The position numbers and the translations under genes were made by a program. From Paenibacillus artemisiicola (GTDB lineage: Bacteria; Bacillota; Bacilli; Paenibacillales; Paenibacillaceae), in the NCBI RefSeq assembly GCF_017652985.1, contig NZ_JAGGDJ010000001.1, positions 496,001-560,000 on the forward strand: a stretch of 64,000 nt of DNA. Direction: 5' to 3'. Positions 47,627-56,386 of this stretch are shown in pieces; within the stretch, counting starts at the first letter, position 1; each line of letters starts with the position of its first letter. The notes under the pieces were generated by a model. It saw only the letters and a program-made list of their open reading frames with translations, was not told where the DNA came from and did not search any database.

Positions 47627-47649
47627 TAATTAATTCATGTCATTAATTA
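47627..47649. promoter_or_regulatory. Candidate operator before namA
   Basis: TAATTAAT-N7-ATTAATTA is a perfect 8-bp inverted repeat about 130 bases before the start codon. Its shape fits a dimeric MarR/HxlR-type regulator site such as those before Bacillus quinone-response genes. Confidence 0.5.
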
Positions 47650-47778
47650 TTTATTTAGACCCAGCCCTAATTGCCCCATTTATTGCATGCGCAGCCGCGG
47701 CAGCGGCTAGCCATACTAACTATGAACCCCATTTCGACTGCCGAAGGGCAGCTGAAAGCATAAAGGAGCTCATCTTCC

Positions 47779-48816
47779 ATGAACCATTTGTTCAACGATT
47801 TTCATTTAAAAGGCATGGACTTGAAAAACCGCGTCGTCATGCCGCCGATGTGCCAATACGCCGTCACGGCCAAAGACGGAATCGCGAACGAGTGGCATTA
47901 TGTGCACTATGTCAGCCGCGCGATCGGCGGCGCGGGTCTCGTCATCATCGAAATGACGGACATCGAGCCGGACGGCCGAATCACGAATTTCGACTTGGGC
48001 CTCTGGTCCGACGAACATATCGCGCCGCTTAAGCGGATCGTCGATGCCTGCCATCAATACGGCGCCAAAGTGGGCATTCAAATCGCGCACGCGGGCCGCA
48101 AGGCGGAAGACGCGGAGACGCCCGTCGCGCCTTCCGCGATTCCGTACGACGAGAAATCCAAAGTGCCGCGGGAGCTGACGATCGACGAGACGAAGGCCTT
48201 GGTCGAGAAATTCCGCAAGGCCGCCGAACGCGCCGTCAAAGCCGGCATGGACACGATCGAGCTCCACGCCGCGCACGGTTATTTGATTCACGAGTTTCAA
48301 TCTCCGTACACGAACAAACGAACGGACGCCTACGGCCAGGACAAGACGTTGTTCGGCCGCGAAGTGATTCAAGCCGTGAAGAGCGTCATGCCGGACGATA
48401 TGCCGCTTATCATGCGCATTACGGCGCATGAATACGTGGAAGGCGGCTACGGCATCGAGGATAGCATCGCCTTCTCGAAGACGTACCGGGATGCCGGCGT
48501 GGACATGTTCCACGTAAGCTCCGGCGGCGAAGGCCCGATTCTGGCGCACGGCAGACCGGGCACGCACGTGGCATACCAAGTGCCGATGGCCAGAGCGATC
48601 AAGAACGCCCTGAACGTTCCGGTCATCGCCGTCGGCCGGTTGGACGAGCCGTCGCTCGCGAATGCCGTCATCGGCAACGAAGACGCGGATCTCGTGGGCG
48701 TCGGCCGCGGGATGCTGCGCAATCCGTATTGGACGCTCGAAGCGGCCGCCAAACTGGGCAAAGAAACGACGATCCCGGGCGTATACGGCATCGGGTTCAA
48801 AGATTTGAACCGGTAA
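47779..48816 (+). CDS. namA: Old yellow enzyme, NamA/YqjM type
   Basis: A 345-residue FMN-dependent ene-reductase. The N-terminus NRVVMPPMCQYAVT carries Cys25, the residue (Cys26 in YqjM) that tunes the flavin in this class. The active-site pair is in ELHAAHGYLIHEFQSPYTNKRTDAYG, and VGVGRGMLRNPYW is the FMN-phosphate block. It reduces activated alkenes, nitro compounds and maleimides with NADPH. GGAGCTC lies upstream of ATG 47779. It is apparently monocistronic. Confidence 0.93.
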   Translation: MNHLFNDFHLKGMDLKNRVVMPPMCQYAVTAKDGIANEWHYVHYVSRAIGGAGLVIIEMTDIEPDGRITNFDLGLWSDEHIAPLKRIVDACHQYGAKVGIQIAHAGRKAEDAETPVAPSAIPYDEKSKVPRELTIDETKALVEKFRKAAERAVKAGMDTIELHAAHGYLIHEFQSPYTNKRTDAYGQDKTLFGREVIQAVKSVMPDDMPLIMRITAHEYVEGGYGIEDSIAFSKTYRDAGVDMFHVSSGGEGPILAHGRPGTHVAYQVPMARAIKNALNVPVIAVGRLDEPSLANAVIGNEDADLVGVGRGMLRNPYWTLEAAAKLGKETTIPGVYGIGFKDLNR

Positions 48817-48850
48817 ACGAGGCCGGCAGCCCGATCATCAGCCGTTTTAG

Positions 48851-48961
48851 GAGCGCCTGAAGGCGCATCTCGAATCCGAGCATTATCAAGCCTATCGGGG
48901 GCGCGCGGCCGACCTGCTCGGGTCTCGGAACGCGTACCGGCTGAAGGGCTATGTAGCTTAA
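48851..48961 (+). pseudogene. Remnant of an antibiotic-biosynthesis-monooxygenase-type gene
   Basis: A 36-codon tail encoding ERLKAHLESEHYQAYRGR followed by AADLLGSRNAYRLKGYVA, then TAA. The S-E-H-Y-Q-A-Y-R pattern is that of the C-terminal part of small ABM-domain monooxygenases. A stop (TAG) lies just upstream in frame and no start or N-terminal half is present, so this is a truncated relic. A strong hairpin follows. Confidence 0.45.
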
Positions 48962-48975
48962 GCCGATAAGCACGA

Positions 48976-49010
48976 CAACCCCATCGCCAAGAACGGGCGA
49001 TGGGGTTGTT
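48976..49010. terminator. Bidirectional terminator
   Basis: CAACCCCATCGCC pairs with GGCGATGGGGTTG around a 7-base loop. It separates the relic and namA from the convergent tetR gene. Confidence 0.75.
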
Positions 49011-49108
49011 CACGTTGCAGGCGGGAGCCGCCTTCACGGTTTCCTCGGGCGATGCCGGTCGTTAGCAAACCGGTCATCCGAATCGGAAGATTCATGATGG
49101 ACCGCGGA

Positions 49109-49654
49109 CTAGAGGTTTCGATCCAACAGCAAGCCGAGCTGCTTCGCCACCGCGCCGATCGGTTCCGACAGCCCGCCGGCCAGCCACGATTCGACGAGAC
49201 CGACAATGGCCGTGCCGAGAAAACGCAGTACGATCTCCTTGCTCAATCCTTCGTTGACGCCTTGGGCGATATCCACGTAGTGCTCCAGCCGCCGGGTCAC
49301 GTAGTCCAAGAACCGGCTGCGGAACGAAGCGGCTTCCCGGCTCCGCAGCATCGCGGCGAAAAACGCTTTATTCCGCTCGAAGTACCCGAACCAGGCGAGA
49401 CTGCCTTCGGCAAAGCTCGCTTCCTCCGCCGCTTCGCAAATGGTTCTTAAGGCCTCGATATGTTCCATCACGAGCCGGTCCAGCAGGTCATACTTATCCT
49501 GATAGTGAAGATAAATCGTCCTCCGTCCGACGTTGGCCTTGTCCGAGATATCTTGCATCGTGATGTGCTCGAATTTCTTATCGGCCATCAATGCGACGAG
49601 CGCGGTCTTGATGGCCTCCCGCGATTTCGCGACTCTTCGGTCGACGCTTGCCAT
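49109..49654 (-). CDS. TetR/AcrR-family regulator
   Basis: A 181-residue repressor. The helix-turn-helix is SREAIKTALVALMADKKFEHITMQDISDKANVGRRTIYLHYQDKYDLL, a variant typical of TetR_C_33-like proteins. The C-terminal domain contains FERNKAFFAAML. ATG 49654 has AGGAGGG 7 bases upstream. It is divergent from the SDR gene and may control it. Confidence 0.92.
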   Translation of the reverse strand: MASVDRRVAKSREAIKTALVALMADKKFEHITMQDISDKANVGRRTIYLHYQDKYDLLDRLVMEHIEALRTICEAAEEASFAEGSLAWFGYFERNKAFFAAMLRSREAASFRSRFLDYVTRRLEHYVDIAQGVNEGLSKEIVLRFLGTAIVGLVESWLAGGLSEPIGAVAKQLGLLLDRNL

Positions 49655-49733
49655 CGTTTCCCTCCTGCGGTTGCCGCTCCGCACAATGTGACGCGGATTG
49701 GGCATTAATGCTCCGTTCCTCTGCATCTGATCC

Positions 49734-49761
49734 TTGAAGCGTCCCCGTATCCGACTATAAT
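49734..49761 (+). promoter_or_regulatory. Promoter of the SDR gene
   Basis: TTGAAG (49734-49739) and TATAAT (49756-49761) with a 16-base spacer. A 10-bp palindrome GCATTAATGC at 49702-49711 lies just upstream and could be a TetR site. Confidence 0.65.
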
Positions 49762-49836
49762 CATACACAGATGCGCAACACGACATCCACATGCATACGC
49801 TGCGGCCACGGCCGCTTTAAGAGAGGAAGGATTCGA

Positions 49837-50637
49837 ATGGATCTGGGACTGCACGGAAAAATCGCGATCGTCACGGGGGCGAGCGCCGGGATCGGACTGG
49901 CCTGCTCGAAAGCCCTGTATGAAGAAGGGGTCTCCGTCGTGATGGTGGCGCGGGATCGGGATCGCCTGCAGGAGGCCGCGGATGCGATACGTTCGGCTCG
50001 GCCGGCGGAAGGAGCGGCGCGCCTCGTTCCGGTCGCGGGCGACATGACGAAGCCGGAAACCGCGCGGCTGGCGGTCCATGCGGCGATCGAGGCGTTCGGA
50101 CGCGTCGATATCTTGATTAATAACGCGGGGAACGCGCATTTCGGCCCGTTCTTCGAGCTGCCGGACGAAGCGTTCTGGGAAACGTGGCAGCTGAAGCTGC
50201 TCGGCTACATGCGAATGGTGAAGGAGGCGGCGCCGCACATGATCCGGCAGCGGGACGGACGCATCGTGAACATCGTCGGCATCGCCGGACGGACGCCAAG
50301 CCCCGGCTACCTGCCCGGCAGTACCTCGAACGCGGCGTTGTTGAATTTCACGAAAGGCATCTCCGGCGAGCTGGCCGCTTCCAATGTCCGGATCAACGCG
50401 ATTTCGCCCGGAGCCACGGAGACCGAACGGGCGGTAAGGTACACCCGGCAGCAAGCGGACGAGAAGGGCATCGGCGTCGAGGCGCAAAAGGCGGCCATGA
50501 GCGCGGCCATTCCGCTCAAACGTCTGGTCGATCCGGCCGAAATCGCGGCCATGGCGCTGCTGCTCGTCTCCGACCGGGTGCCGTCCGTCACGGGCTCGGA
50601 ATTCATCGTCGACGGCGGTCAATCGCCCGGCGTCTGA
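49837..50637 (+). CDS. SDR-family protein with degenerate catalytic motif
   Basis: A 266-residue Rossmann protein with the cofactor motif TGASAGIGLACSK and the NNAG motif. The expected Y-x-x-x-K is missing: the aligned stretch reads G-S-T-S-N (161-165), so Gly and Asn stand in place of Tyr and Lys, with Tyr158 three residues earlier. The Ser of the tetrad is also unclear (IVNIVGIAG). GAGGAAGG precedes ATG 49837. It may be a non-classical SDR or a non-catalytic binder. A terminator follows. Confidence 0.88.
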   Translation: MDLGLHGKIAIVTGASAGIGLACSKALYEEGVSVVMVARDRDRLQEAADAIRSARPAEGAARLVPVAGDMTKPETARLAVHAAIEAFGRVDILINNAGNAHFGPFFELPDEAFWETWQLKLLGYMRMVKEAAPHMIRQRDGRIVNIVGIAGRTPSPGYLPGSTSNAALLNFTKGISGELAASNVRINAISPGATETERAVRYTRQQADEKGIGVEAQKAAMSAAIPLKRLVDPAEIAAMALLLVSDRVPSVTGSEFIVDGGQSPGV

Positions 50638-50986
50638 CGGATAACGCAGGCGCGAATGCCTGCGAAGCAAACGGAAAACCATTAGCCAAGGACACCTGGA
50701 ACGGTGTCCTTTTTGTCTTGCTCCTGACTGCTTTTTTATGCCCTGGGAGGAATGCCCGCGCCGTTCGCGAATCCTCCACCAAGAACGCCGAAGCCCGCTG
50801 CCGGACCATGGAGTGGACGGACGGACCTTGGCCGTCGCGGCGCAGGCTTTACGGAAAGTTCAATCTTTCTAAATCTTCTCGGAACATATGCGTATTAGCA
50901 TCAAAAAACAATTTGCGCCGGCAACGCGATCCGATTGCCGCGCGTCTATCGCGGCGACGGATGCCGGACAAGGGGGACAAGAACGC
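50638..50986. other. Gap before the two-component system
   Basis: No gene is seen. The terminator is at 50688-50715. The AT-richer stretch at 50855-50900 may hold the promoter of the response-regulator gene, but I cannot define it. Confidence 0.5.
50688..50715 (+). terminator. Terminator of the SDR gene
   Basis: AAGGACACC pairs with GGTGTCCTT, followed by T4. Confidence 0.85.
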
Positions 50987-52000
50987 ATGTATACCGTACT
51001 GATTGCCGAGGACGAGCCCTGGGTGCTGCGGGGCATCGCGGAGATGGTCGGAGCCGCCGGCCCCGAGTTCGAAGTGGTCGGCGCCTGCAGCAGCGGCGAG
51101 GAAGCTTGGAGCCTGATCCAAGAATTATGCCCGATGCTGCTGATTACGGATATTATGATGCCCGGCCTGGACGGGCTGTCGCTGGTCAAGCGGATTCATG
51201 AAAGGAGAGAGCCGATCGCGACCGTCATCGTCAGCGGCTACGACAACTTCCGGTACGCGCAGCAAGCGATGTCGTACGGCGTGTCCGAATACTTGCTGAA
51301 GCCGGTCGAATTCGAGGTGTTGACGGAGGCGCTGGCGCGTTCCAAAGAAAAGCTCGAGTCGCTCCGGGATTTGAACGAATATGCCGTCAAATTCCAGACG
51401 CTGCTGGATAACCGGCCGAACCTGCCGCCGCGGCATCTGTTGCAGAAGCAGGTCGAGCTGCTGCAGGCGGTGCTCCGCCTGAAATACACCCAATGGAATG
51501 CGCGGGTACGCCTGCTGCATCTGTTTGATCATAAACTGCAGCCGTTGTTGGACGATTGCGGGATCGAACTTCGCCGGCCCGTCCCCGTCCATGCCGATGA
51601 CCCGACGATCCTGCGTCACTTCACGGACGTGCTCGAGCAATGGGTTCTCGCGGGCGCGGAACGGGGGCAGGCGTCCATGCCGGAAGCCATCGAAGACTCC
51701 TGCCGGTACATTCGCCAGCATTTCAAGGAGGATTTGACGCTGACGGACATGGCCGAACGGACGCATTTCAGCGTCTCCCATTTCAGCAGCCTGTTCAAGA
51801 AGCATACCGGCAGTTCCTTCGTCAGCTACGTGAACGGCCTGAAGATCGCCGAAGCCAAAAGTCTGCTTCGCTCAACCGCTTATTCCGTATCCGCGATCAC
51901 GCAGATGATCGGCTTTTCGACGACGCCTTATTTCTCCAGGGTATTCAAATCGACGGTCGGCATCACGCCGCTCGAGTACAGAAAGAAGATGGGGTCATGA
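50987..52000 (+). CDS. YesN-like response regulator with AraC output domain
   Basis: A 337-residue regulator. The receiver domain has the acidic pocket in LIAEDEP, phospho-acceptor Asp55 in LLITDIMMPG and Lys in YLLKPVEF. After a linker (residues ~130-235) comes the AraC helix-turn-helix pair (LTLTDMAERTHFSVSHFSSLFKKHTG and VSAITQMIGFSTTPYFSRVFKST, ending ITPLEYRKK). ATG 50987 is preceded by AGGGGG. Its stop overlaps the sensor kinase start. It likely activates the importer operon downstream. Confidence 0.93.
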   Translation: MYTVLIAEDEPWVLRGIAEMVGAAGPEFEVVGACSSGEEAWSLIQELCPMLLITDIMMPGLDGLSLVKRIHERREPIATVIVSGYDNFRYAQQAMSYGVSEYLLKPVEFEVLTEALARSKEKLESLRDLNEYAVKFQTLLDNRPNLPPRHLLQKQVELLQAVLRLKYTQWNARVRLLHLFDHKLQPLLDDCGIELRRPVPVHADDPTILRHFTDVLEQWVLAGAERGQASMPEAIEDSCRYIRQHFKEDLTLTDMAERTHFSVSHFSSLFKKHTGSSFVSYVNGLKIAEAKSLLRSTAYSVSAITQMIGFSTTPYFSRVFKSTVGITPLEYRKKMGS

Positions 52001-53829
52001 ATTGGCATTACCGCTTCTCGATCAAAACCAAAATCCTGGCCGCCGCGTTGACCATCAGCTTCCTCTCGATCGTCATCATGGCGGCGTTTACCTCATATTC
52101 GTATACCTCATCGGCTAAGAAGGATTTCTATTGGATCGCGCAGGACTCCACCGCGCGAATCAATCATCAGCTCGACCGCTACTTCACGCAGATCGCGCAA
52201 TCGACGTACGCGTCGATTTCCGGGCCGCTGCCGACCAATCCGCAGCTCGGCGACAATCCGGAAAGCGGGCTGCTGCAAAAATGGCTCAAGTCCGGCGGGC
52301 AATTGAACCGCGGCCAGGTTGCGCTCGTCGAAGGTATTCTCACCCGCTACATCGCCATCAACGACTCGAATATTCTGGGAATCGTGCTTCGGTCGGCGGA
52401 CGGCCGGTACGCTTACTCCCAGGACGGCAATCTTCCCCGAAGCGATACGGCGCCGTGGATTGCTGAGCCGCTGTCCCCGCAGCTGCGGGTCATGCCGTTC
52501 TACTTCAGCCGCGGCAGCATGACGGCGACGACGTATCCGTTCATTACGCTGATCATTCCGGTTTTCGATCCCGACACGGTCAAGCTGATCGGCAATTTGG
52601 ATATCGCCTTGTCGATCTCCGAAGTAGCCGCCATTCTCGGACAAGCCCGCTTAGGCGAGACGGGTTATTTCTTGATCGTCGACGCCGACGGCAGAATCAT
52701 CTATCACCCGGATCTGCGCATGGCCGGCCAATACTTGGCGGACACCTCGCTCCGAGGCATCTCCTTGACGAAGGAGAACGATTCGGTGAAGCTGGGCGGC
52801 AAGACGATTCTCGTCTCCGGCAACCATTCGGCGTTCTCGGGGTGGAACATCGTCGCCTACGTGCCGATGGGCGAGATGGCGAGCGGGCTCGACGTCGCCC
52901 GCAATTCCACCTTGATTATGATGGCCGGCCTGATCGTCGTTTCGTTCCTCTTCATCCCGCAGCTGGTCGGCTGGCACGTTCGCCCGATTCTGCGACTTCG
53001 CAGTCTGATGGAACGGGTGGAGCAGGGAGACATGACGGTCAGCGCCAAGGCGATTCCCGGCAACGACGAGATCCAGCAGCTGAACGGCAGCTTCAACCGG
53101 ATGACCGCCCGGCTGAACGAACTGATTCATACCGTGCACGACCTGGAGATGAAGGAAATGGTCCTGCAGCTGAGACAGAAAGAGGCGCTCATCCAAGCGC
53201 TGCAAAATCAAATCAACCCCCATCTCCTCTATAACACGCTGGAAATCATCAAGAGCATCGCCTTTATCGAGAAAGTGCCGACGATCGAGAAGATGGCGGC
53301 GAGCCTTGCCAGCGTCTATCGGTATACATCCAAAATCCCCGGCGCGGAGGTGCCGCTCCGGGACGAGCTTCGCAATTTGCAGCATTACTTGGAGATCGTC
53401 CGCATTCGCTTCGCGCCGAAGTTTCAAAGCCGCATCGAGGCGGATGACGGCTTGATGGACCACAGCATCATCAAGATGTCGCTCCAGCCGATCGTCGAGA
53501 ACAGCGTCAAATACGCGGTCGAGCCGAAAAACGGCAAGGTTCTGATCCGCATCGTCGCTTTCGAGGAAGAGGGGGATTTGATTCTGGAAGTCGCCGACAA
53601 CGGAAACGGGTTTGCAGAAGAAGCGCTGGATCGGATCAATGAACGGCTGCGGATCATGGACGGACAGGACGGCCGGACCGACGAGGAAGAGTCCGTCGGC
53701 ATTCTGAACGTGCACGCGCGGATAGCCTTGAATTACGGAACCCCTTACGGCGTAACGATCCGTTCGGTACCGGGGCAGGGGAGCGTCGTATCGCTGCGAT
53801 TCCCGAAAAAGACAAGAGGAGGATCGTAG
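51997..53829 (+). CDS. YesM-like sensor histidine kinase
   Basis: A 610-residue membrane kinase. Two membrane segments (residues ~13-35 and ~300-320) flank a large extracellular sensor domain with a Cache-like pattern (FLIVDADGRIIYHPD). A HAMP region follows, then the His-kinase domain with the phospho-His in NQINPHLLYNTLEII near 410 and the ATP-binding N/G boxes (IVENSVKYAVEP, VADNGNGFAEEA). Its ATG overlaps the regulator stop (ATGA). It probably senses an extracellular oligosaccharide or importer occupancy. Confidence 0.93.
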   Translation: MNWHYRFSIKTKILAAALTISFLSIVIMAAFTSYSYTSSAKKDFYWIAQDSTARINHQLDRYFTQIAQSTYASISGPLPTNPQLGDNPESGLLQKWLKSGGQLNRGQVALVEGILTRYIAINDSNILGIVLRSADGRYAYSQDGNLPRSDTAPWIAEPLSPQLRVMPFYFSRGSMTATTYPFITLIIPVFDPDTVKLIGNLDIALSISEVAAILGQARLGETGYFLIVDADGRIIYHPDLRMAGQYLADTSLRGISLTKENDSVKLGGKTILVSGNHSAFSGWNIVAYVPMGEMASGLDVARNSTLIMMAGLIVVSFLFIPQLVGWHVRPILRLRSLMERVEQGDMTVSAKAIPGNDEIQQLNGSFNRMTARLNELIHTVHDLEMKEMVLQLRQKEALIQALQNQINPHLLYNTLEIIKSIAFIEKVPTIEKMAASLASVYRYTSKIPGAEVPLRDELRNLQHYLEIVRIRFAPKFQSRIEADDGLMDHSIIKMSLQPIVENSVKYAVEPKNGKVLIRIVAFEEEGDLILEVADNGNGFAEEALDRINERLRIMDGQDGRTDEEESVGILNVHARIALNYGTPYGVTIRSVPGQGSVVSLRFPKKTRGGS

Positions 53830-53887
53830 ATTCGGATAAAAGGATCGTAAGATCAGGACAAATCGGCCGGAGTCGGCACGCTATAAT
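53821..53887 (+). promoter_or_regulatory. Activator-dependent promoter with direct repeats before the importer
   Basis: GGATCGTA occurs at 53821-53828 and 53842-53849, exactly 21 bases (two helical turns) apart. A consensus TATAAT (53882-53887) follows with no -35. This is the layout of an AraC-type activator acting near -45 to -75. The first repeat overlaps the kinase stop codon. Confidence 0.55.
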
Positions 53888-53931
53888 GACCATGAAACAA
53901 TCAGGTGATTCCAAGCGGGAGGGAACAGAAC

Positions 53932-55488
53932 GTGAAGAAGGCAATCGCAACGATGCTTGCGCTCGGTCTGGTCGTGCCGATGGCGGCAGGCTGCGCCGGC
54001 AAGGAAGAGAACAACAAGGACGGAGGCGGAACGAATGCCGCCGCTTCGGCGCCCGGCAAGGCAGGGGACGCGACGGAGAAGATCAAAATCGAGATCATGA
54101 CGGCATCATGGACGGGAGGCGGCTGGCCGGACAACAATCACCCGATCATCCAGTACATCGACGACAAGTTCAACGTCGACCTGCAAATGCAGTGGGTGCC
54201 TAATGCCAACTTCGTCGAGAAGATGAACGTCGTCTCCGCTTCCGGCAAAATGCCGGATGTCATAAGACTCGACTCGACGATGTTCCTGAAATGGGCCGAT
54301 CAAGGCGTATTTATGGATCTCCAGCCTTATTTGGCGGCTTATCCGACGCTTCACGGGGTAGCGACGCCGGAATCGTGGGCGCTGCTCAATCCGAAAGGCA
54401 AAATTTACGGCATACCCATCTATGAGACGGCGCAGAATTCGACCTACGCGCGCAAGGATTGGCTGGACAGCCTCGGCATTCCGCAGCCGGCGGACGACGC
54501 TTTCACCATCGACAAGTTCTATGAAATCGCCAAGGCGTTCACGACGCAGGACCCGGATAAGAACGGCAAGCCGGACACGTTCGGATTCTCCGCCCTCGGC
54601 AACTCGCTCAAACTGGGCGACCCGCAGCTGGAGGCGGCGTTTGGTCTCGCCAATGGCTGGAAGGAAGCGAACGGCGAGCTGGTTCCGGTCGAAACGCAAG
54701 GCCCGGAATGGACCGCGTTCCTCTCCTTCATGCGGAAGGCGTACGAGGAAGGCGTGCTGGACAAGGACTTTATCACGAATACGAATTTTAACGACAAGTA
54801 CGCGCAAGGCAAGGTCGGTTTCGCGCTCGACATGCATTATCAGTTCAGCCAACAGACGAATAAGCAACTGCAGACGATCGCGCCGAACGGGCAATTCGTC
54901 GAGCTGTCGCCGCCGATCGGCGCCGGCGGGGCAAGAGGCACGACCACGCCGACGAGCGGTATGCTGAAGGTCGTCCTGAACAAGGACATGGATGCCGAGA
55001 AGCGTGACCGGATCTTGAAGCTGTTCGATTGGTGGGTATCTCCCGAAGGAGAAGACATCATCAAGAACGGAATCGAGGGCGAGCAGTACGAGAAGAACGA
55101 CGACGGCACCTTCAAGATGACGGACGCCCTGAAGGCGGAAGGCGAAGGCCGCCAAAGCCTGCTGTGGAACTGGGTGCTGCGCGGCAATACGAATACGTTC
55201 AACATCTACAAGTGGAGCGACGCCAAATGGGCGGCGGATATGAAGAAGTCGATCGACGACGCCGGGAAATATCCGTACAAGAACGCGGCCGACGGGTATC
55301 TCAGTTCCTCGGCGACTTACGCGCAGAAGGGCGGCGAGCTGGACGACAAGTTCTTGCAGTCCGTGCTAGCGATCATCTCCGGCAAGAAGCCGGTCGACAG
55401 CATTCTTGACGCGATAGCCGACTGGAAGAAGAACGGCGGCGACCGGATCGTCGAGGAGGTCAACGCCGCGTACAAGGCAGGGCAATAG
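53932..55488 (+). CDS. LplA-like extracellular solute-binding lipoprotein
   Basis: A 518-residue lipoprotein. Start GTG 53932 has GGGAGGG 8 bases upstream. Signal peptide: LGLVVPMAAGC, so the lipidated Cys is at about 22. The body begins IKIEIMTASWTGGGWPDNN and has PDVIRLDSTMFLKWADQGVFMDLQPYL, typical of the large binding proteins that accompany YesMN-type regulation in Paenibacillus. It is the first gene of the importer operon. The ligand is probably a large or complex oligosaccharide. Confidence 0.93.
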   Translation: MKKAIATMLALGLVVPMAAGCAGKEENNKDGGGTNAAASAPGKAGDATEKIKIEIMTASWTGGGWPDNNHPIIQYIDDKFNVDLQMQWVPNANFVEKMNVVSASGKMPDVIRLDSTMFLKWADQGVFMDLQPYLAAYPTLHGVATPESWALLNPKGKIYGIPIYETAQNSTYARKDWLDSLGIPQPADDAFTIDKFYEIAKAFTTQDPDKNGKPDTFGFSALGNSLKLGDPQLEAAFGLANGWKEANGELVPVETQGPEWTAFLSFMRKAYEEGVLDKDFITNTNFNDKYAQGKVGFALDMHYQFSQQTNKQLQTIAPNGQFVELSPPIGAGGARGTTTPTSGMLKVVLNKDMDAEKRDRILKLFDWWVSPEGEDIIKNGIEGEQYEKNDDGTFKMTDALKAEGEGRQSLLWNWVLRGNTNTFNIYKWSDAKWAADMKKSIDDAGKYPYKNAADGYLSSSATYAQKGGELDDKFLQSVLAIISGKKPVDSILDAIADWKKNGGDRIVEEVNAAYKAGQ

Positions 55489-55489
55489 C

Positions 55490-56386
55490 GTGAACGGGTA
55501 TGTTCGAAGAGCGTTACCGATCTATGCGATGATCTTGCCCGGCCTGCTCTACTTTGTCGTATTCAAATACATCCCCATGCTCGGCGTATCCATCGCGTTC
55601 ATGAATTACAGTCCGTTCAAAGGCTTCTTCGGCAGCGACTGGGCAGGCTGGAGCCATTTCCGCCGCTTGTTCGCCGAAGGCGAATTTTGGCTGCTGCTGA
55701 AAAACACGCTGCTCCTAAACCTGCTGGACGCGCTGTTCTTCTTCCCGGCGCCGATTCTCGTCGCGCTGCTGCTGAACGAAGCGAGAGTCAAGTGGTTCAA
55801 GGGCGCGGTTCAAACGATCTTGTACGCGCCCAATTTCGTGTCCTGGGTCGTGATCGTCGGCATGACGCTGCAGCTGTTCGCTACCGGCTCGGGCGCGATC
55901 AACAATCTGCTGGCGAGCTGGGGGTTCGCCCGCATCGAGTTGATGACGGACCCGCATTACTTCCGTCCCGTCTGGCTGCTCCAGAACATCTGGCAAGGCG
56001 CTGGCTGGGGCGCCATCATCTTCCTGGCCGCGCTGTCCGCCATCGACCCGACGCAGTACGAGGCGGCCGAGATGGACGGCGCGAGCCGGTCGCGCCGGCT
56101 TTGGCATATTACGCTGCCCGCGCTTCGCGGCGCGATCGTGATCCTGTTCATATTGCGCATGGGCCATATCATGGACCTCGGCTTCGAGCATGTGTTCCTG
56201 CTGCAAAATCCGATGAACCGGGAAGTCTCCGAAGTGTTCGAGACGTTCATCTATAAAGTCGGCTTGAACCAAGGGGACTACAGCTATTCGACGGCGGTCG
56301 GCCTCTTCAAATCGGCGATAGGGCTAGTCCTGGTGCTGACCGTCAACAAGCTGGCCAAGCGAATGGGTCAGGAAGGGGTGTTCTAG
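55490..56386 (+). CDS. LplB-like ABC transporter permease
   Basis: A 298-residue polytopic permease starting at GTG 55490, one base after the binding-protein stop. Typical start YAMILPGLLYFVVFKYIPMLGVSIAFMNYSPFKGFF. The ATPase-docking EAA loop is QYEAAEMDGASRSRRLWHITLPAL. It ends overlapping the next gene. The operon lacks an ATPase gene, so a shared MsmX-type ATPase is expected. Confidence 0.94.
   Translation: MNGYVRRALPIYAMILPGLLYFVVFKYIPMLGVSIAFMNYSPFKGFFGSDWAGWSHFRRLFAEGEFWLLLKNTLLLNLLDALFFFPAPILVALLLNEARVKWFKGAVQTILYAPNFVSWVVIVGMTLQLFATGSGAINNLLASWGFARIELMTDPHYFRPVWLLQNIWQGAGWGAIIFLAALSAIDPTQYEAAEMDGASRSRRLWHITLPALRGAIVILFILRMGHIMDLGFEHVFLLQNPMNREVSEVFETFIYKVGLNQGDYSYSTAVGLFKSAIGLVLVLTVNKLAKRMGQEGVF

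Larger units (their letters stand above)
47302..47778. other. Gap before the old yellow enzyme gene
   Basis: It holds a terminator at 47383-47414, a possible promoter (TTGTTT 47507-47512, 17 bases, TAGAAT 47530-47535), a five-codon frame M-P-V-Q-R-stop at 47582-47599 after a perfect AAGGAGG (47569-47575), and a perfect AT-rich inverted repeat at 47627-47649. The mini-frame could be chance. Confidence 0.5.

Noticed and set aside
49661..49693. TGTGACG before the tetR gene considered as a fourth ECF41-type promoter (minus strand).
   Set aside because: No CGTC occurs 16 or 17 bases downstream; the place is taken by CCGC and the gene's own ribosome site.
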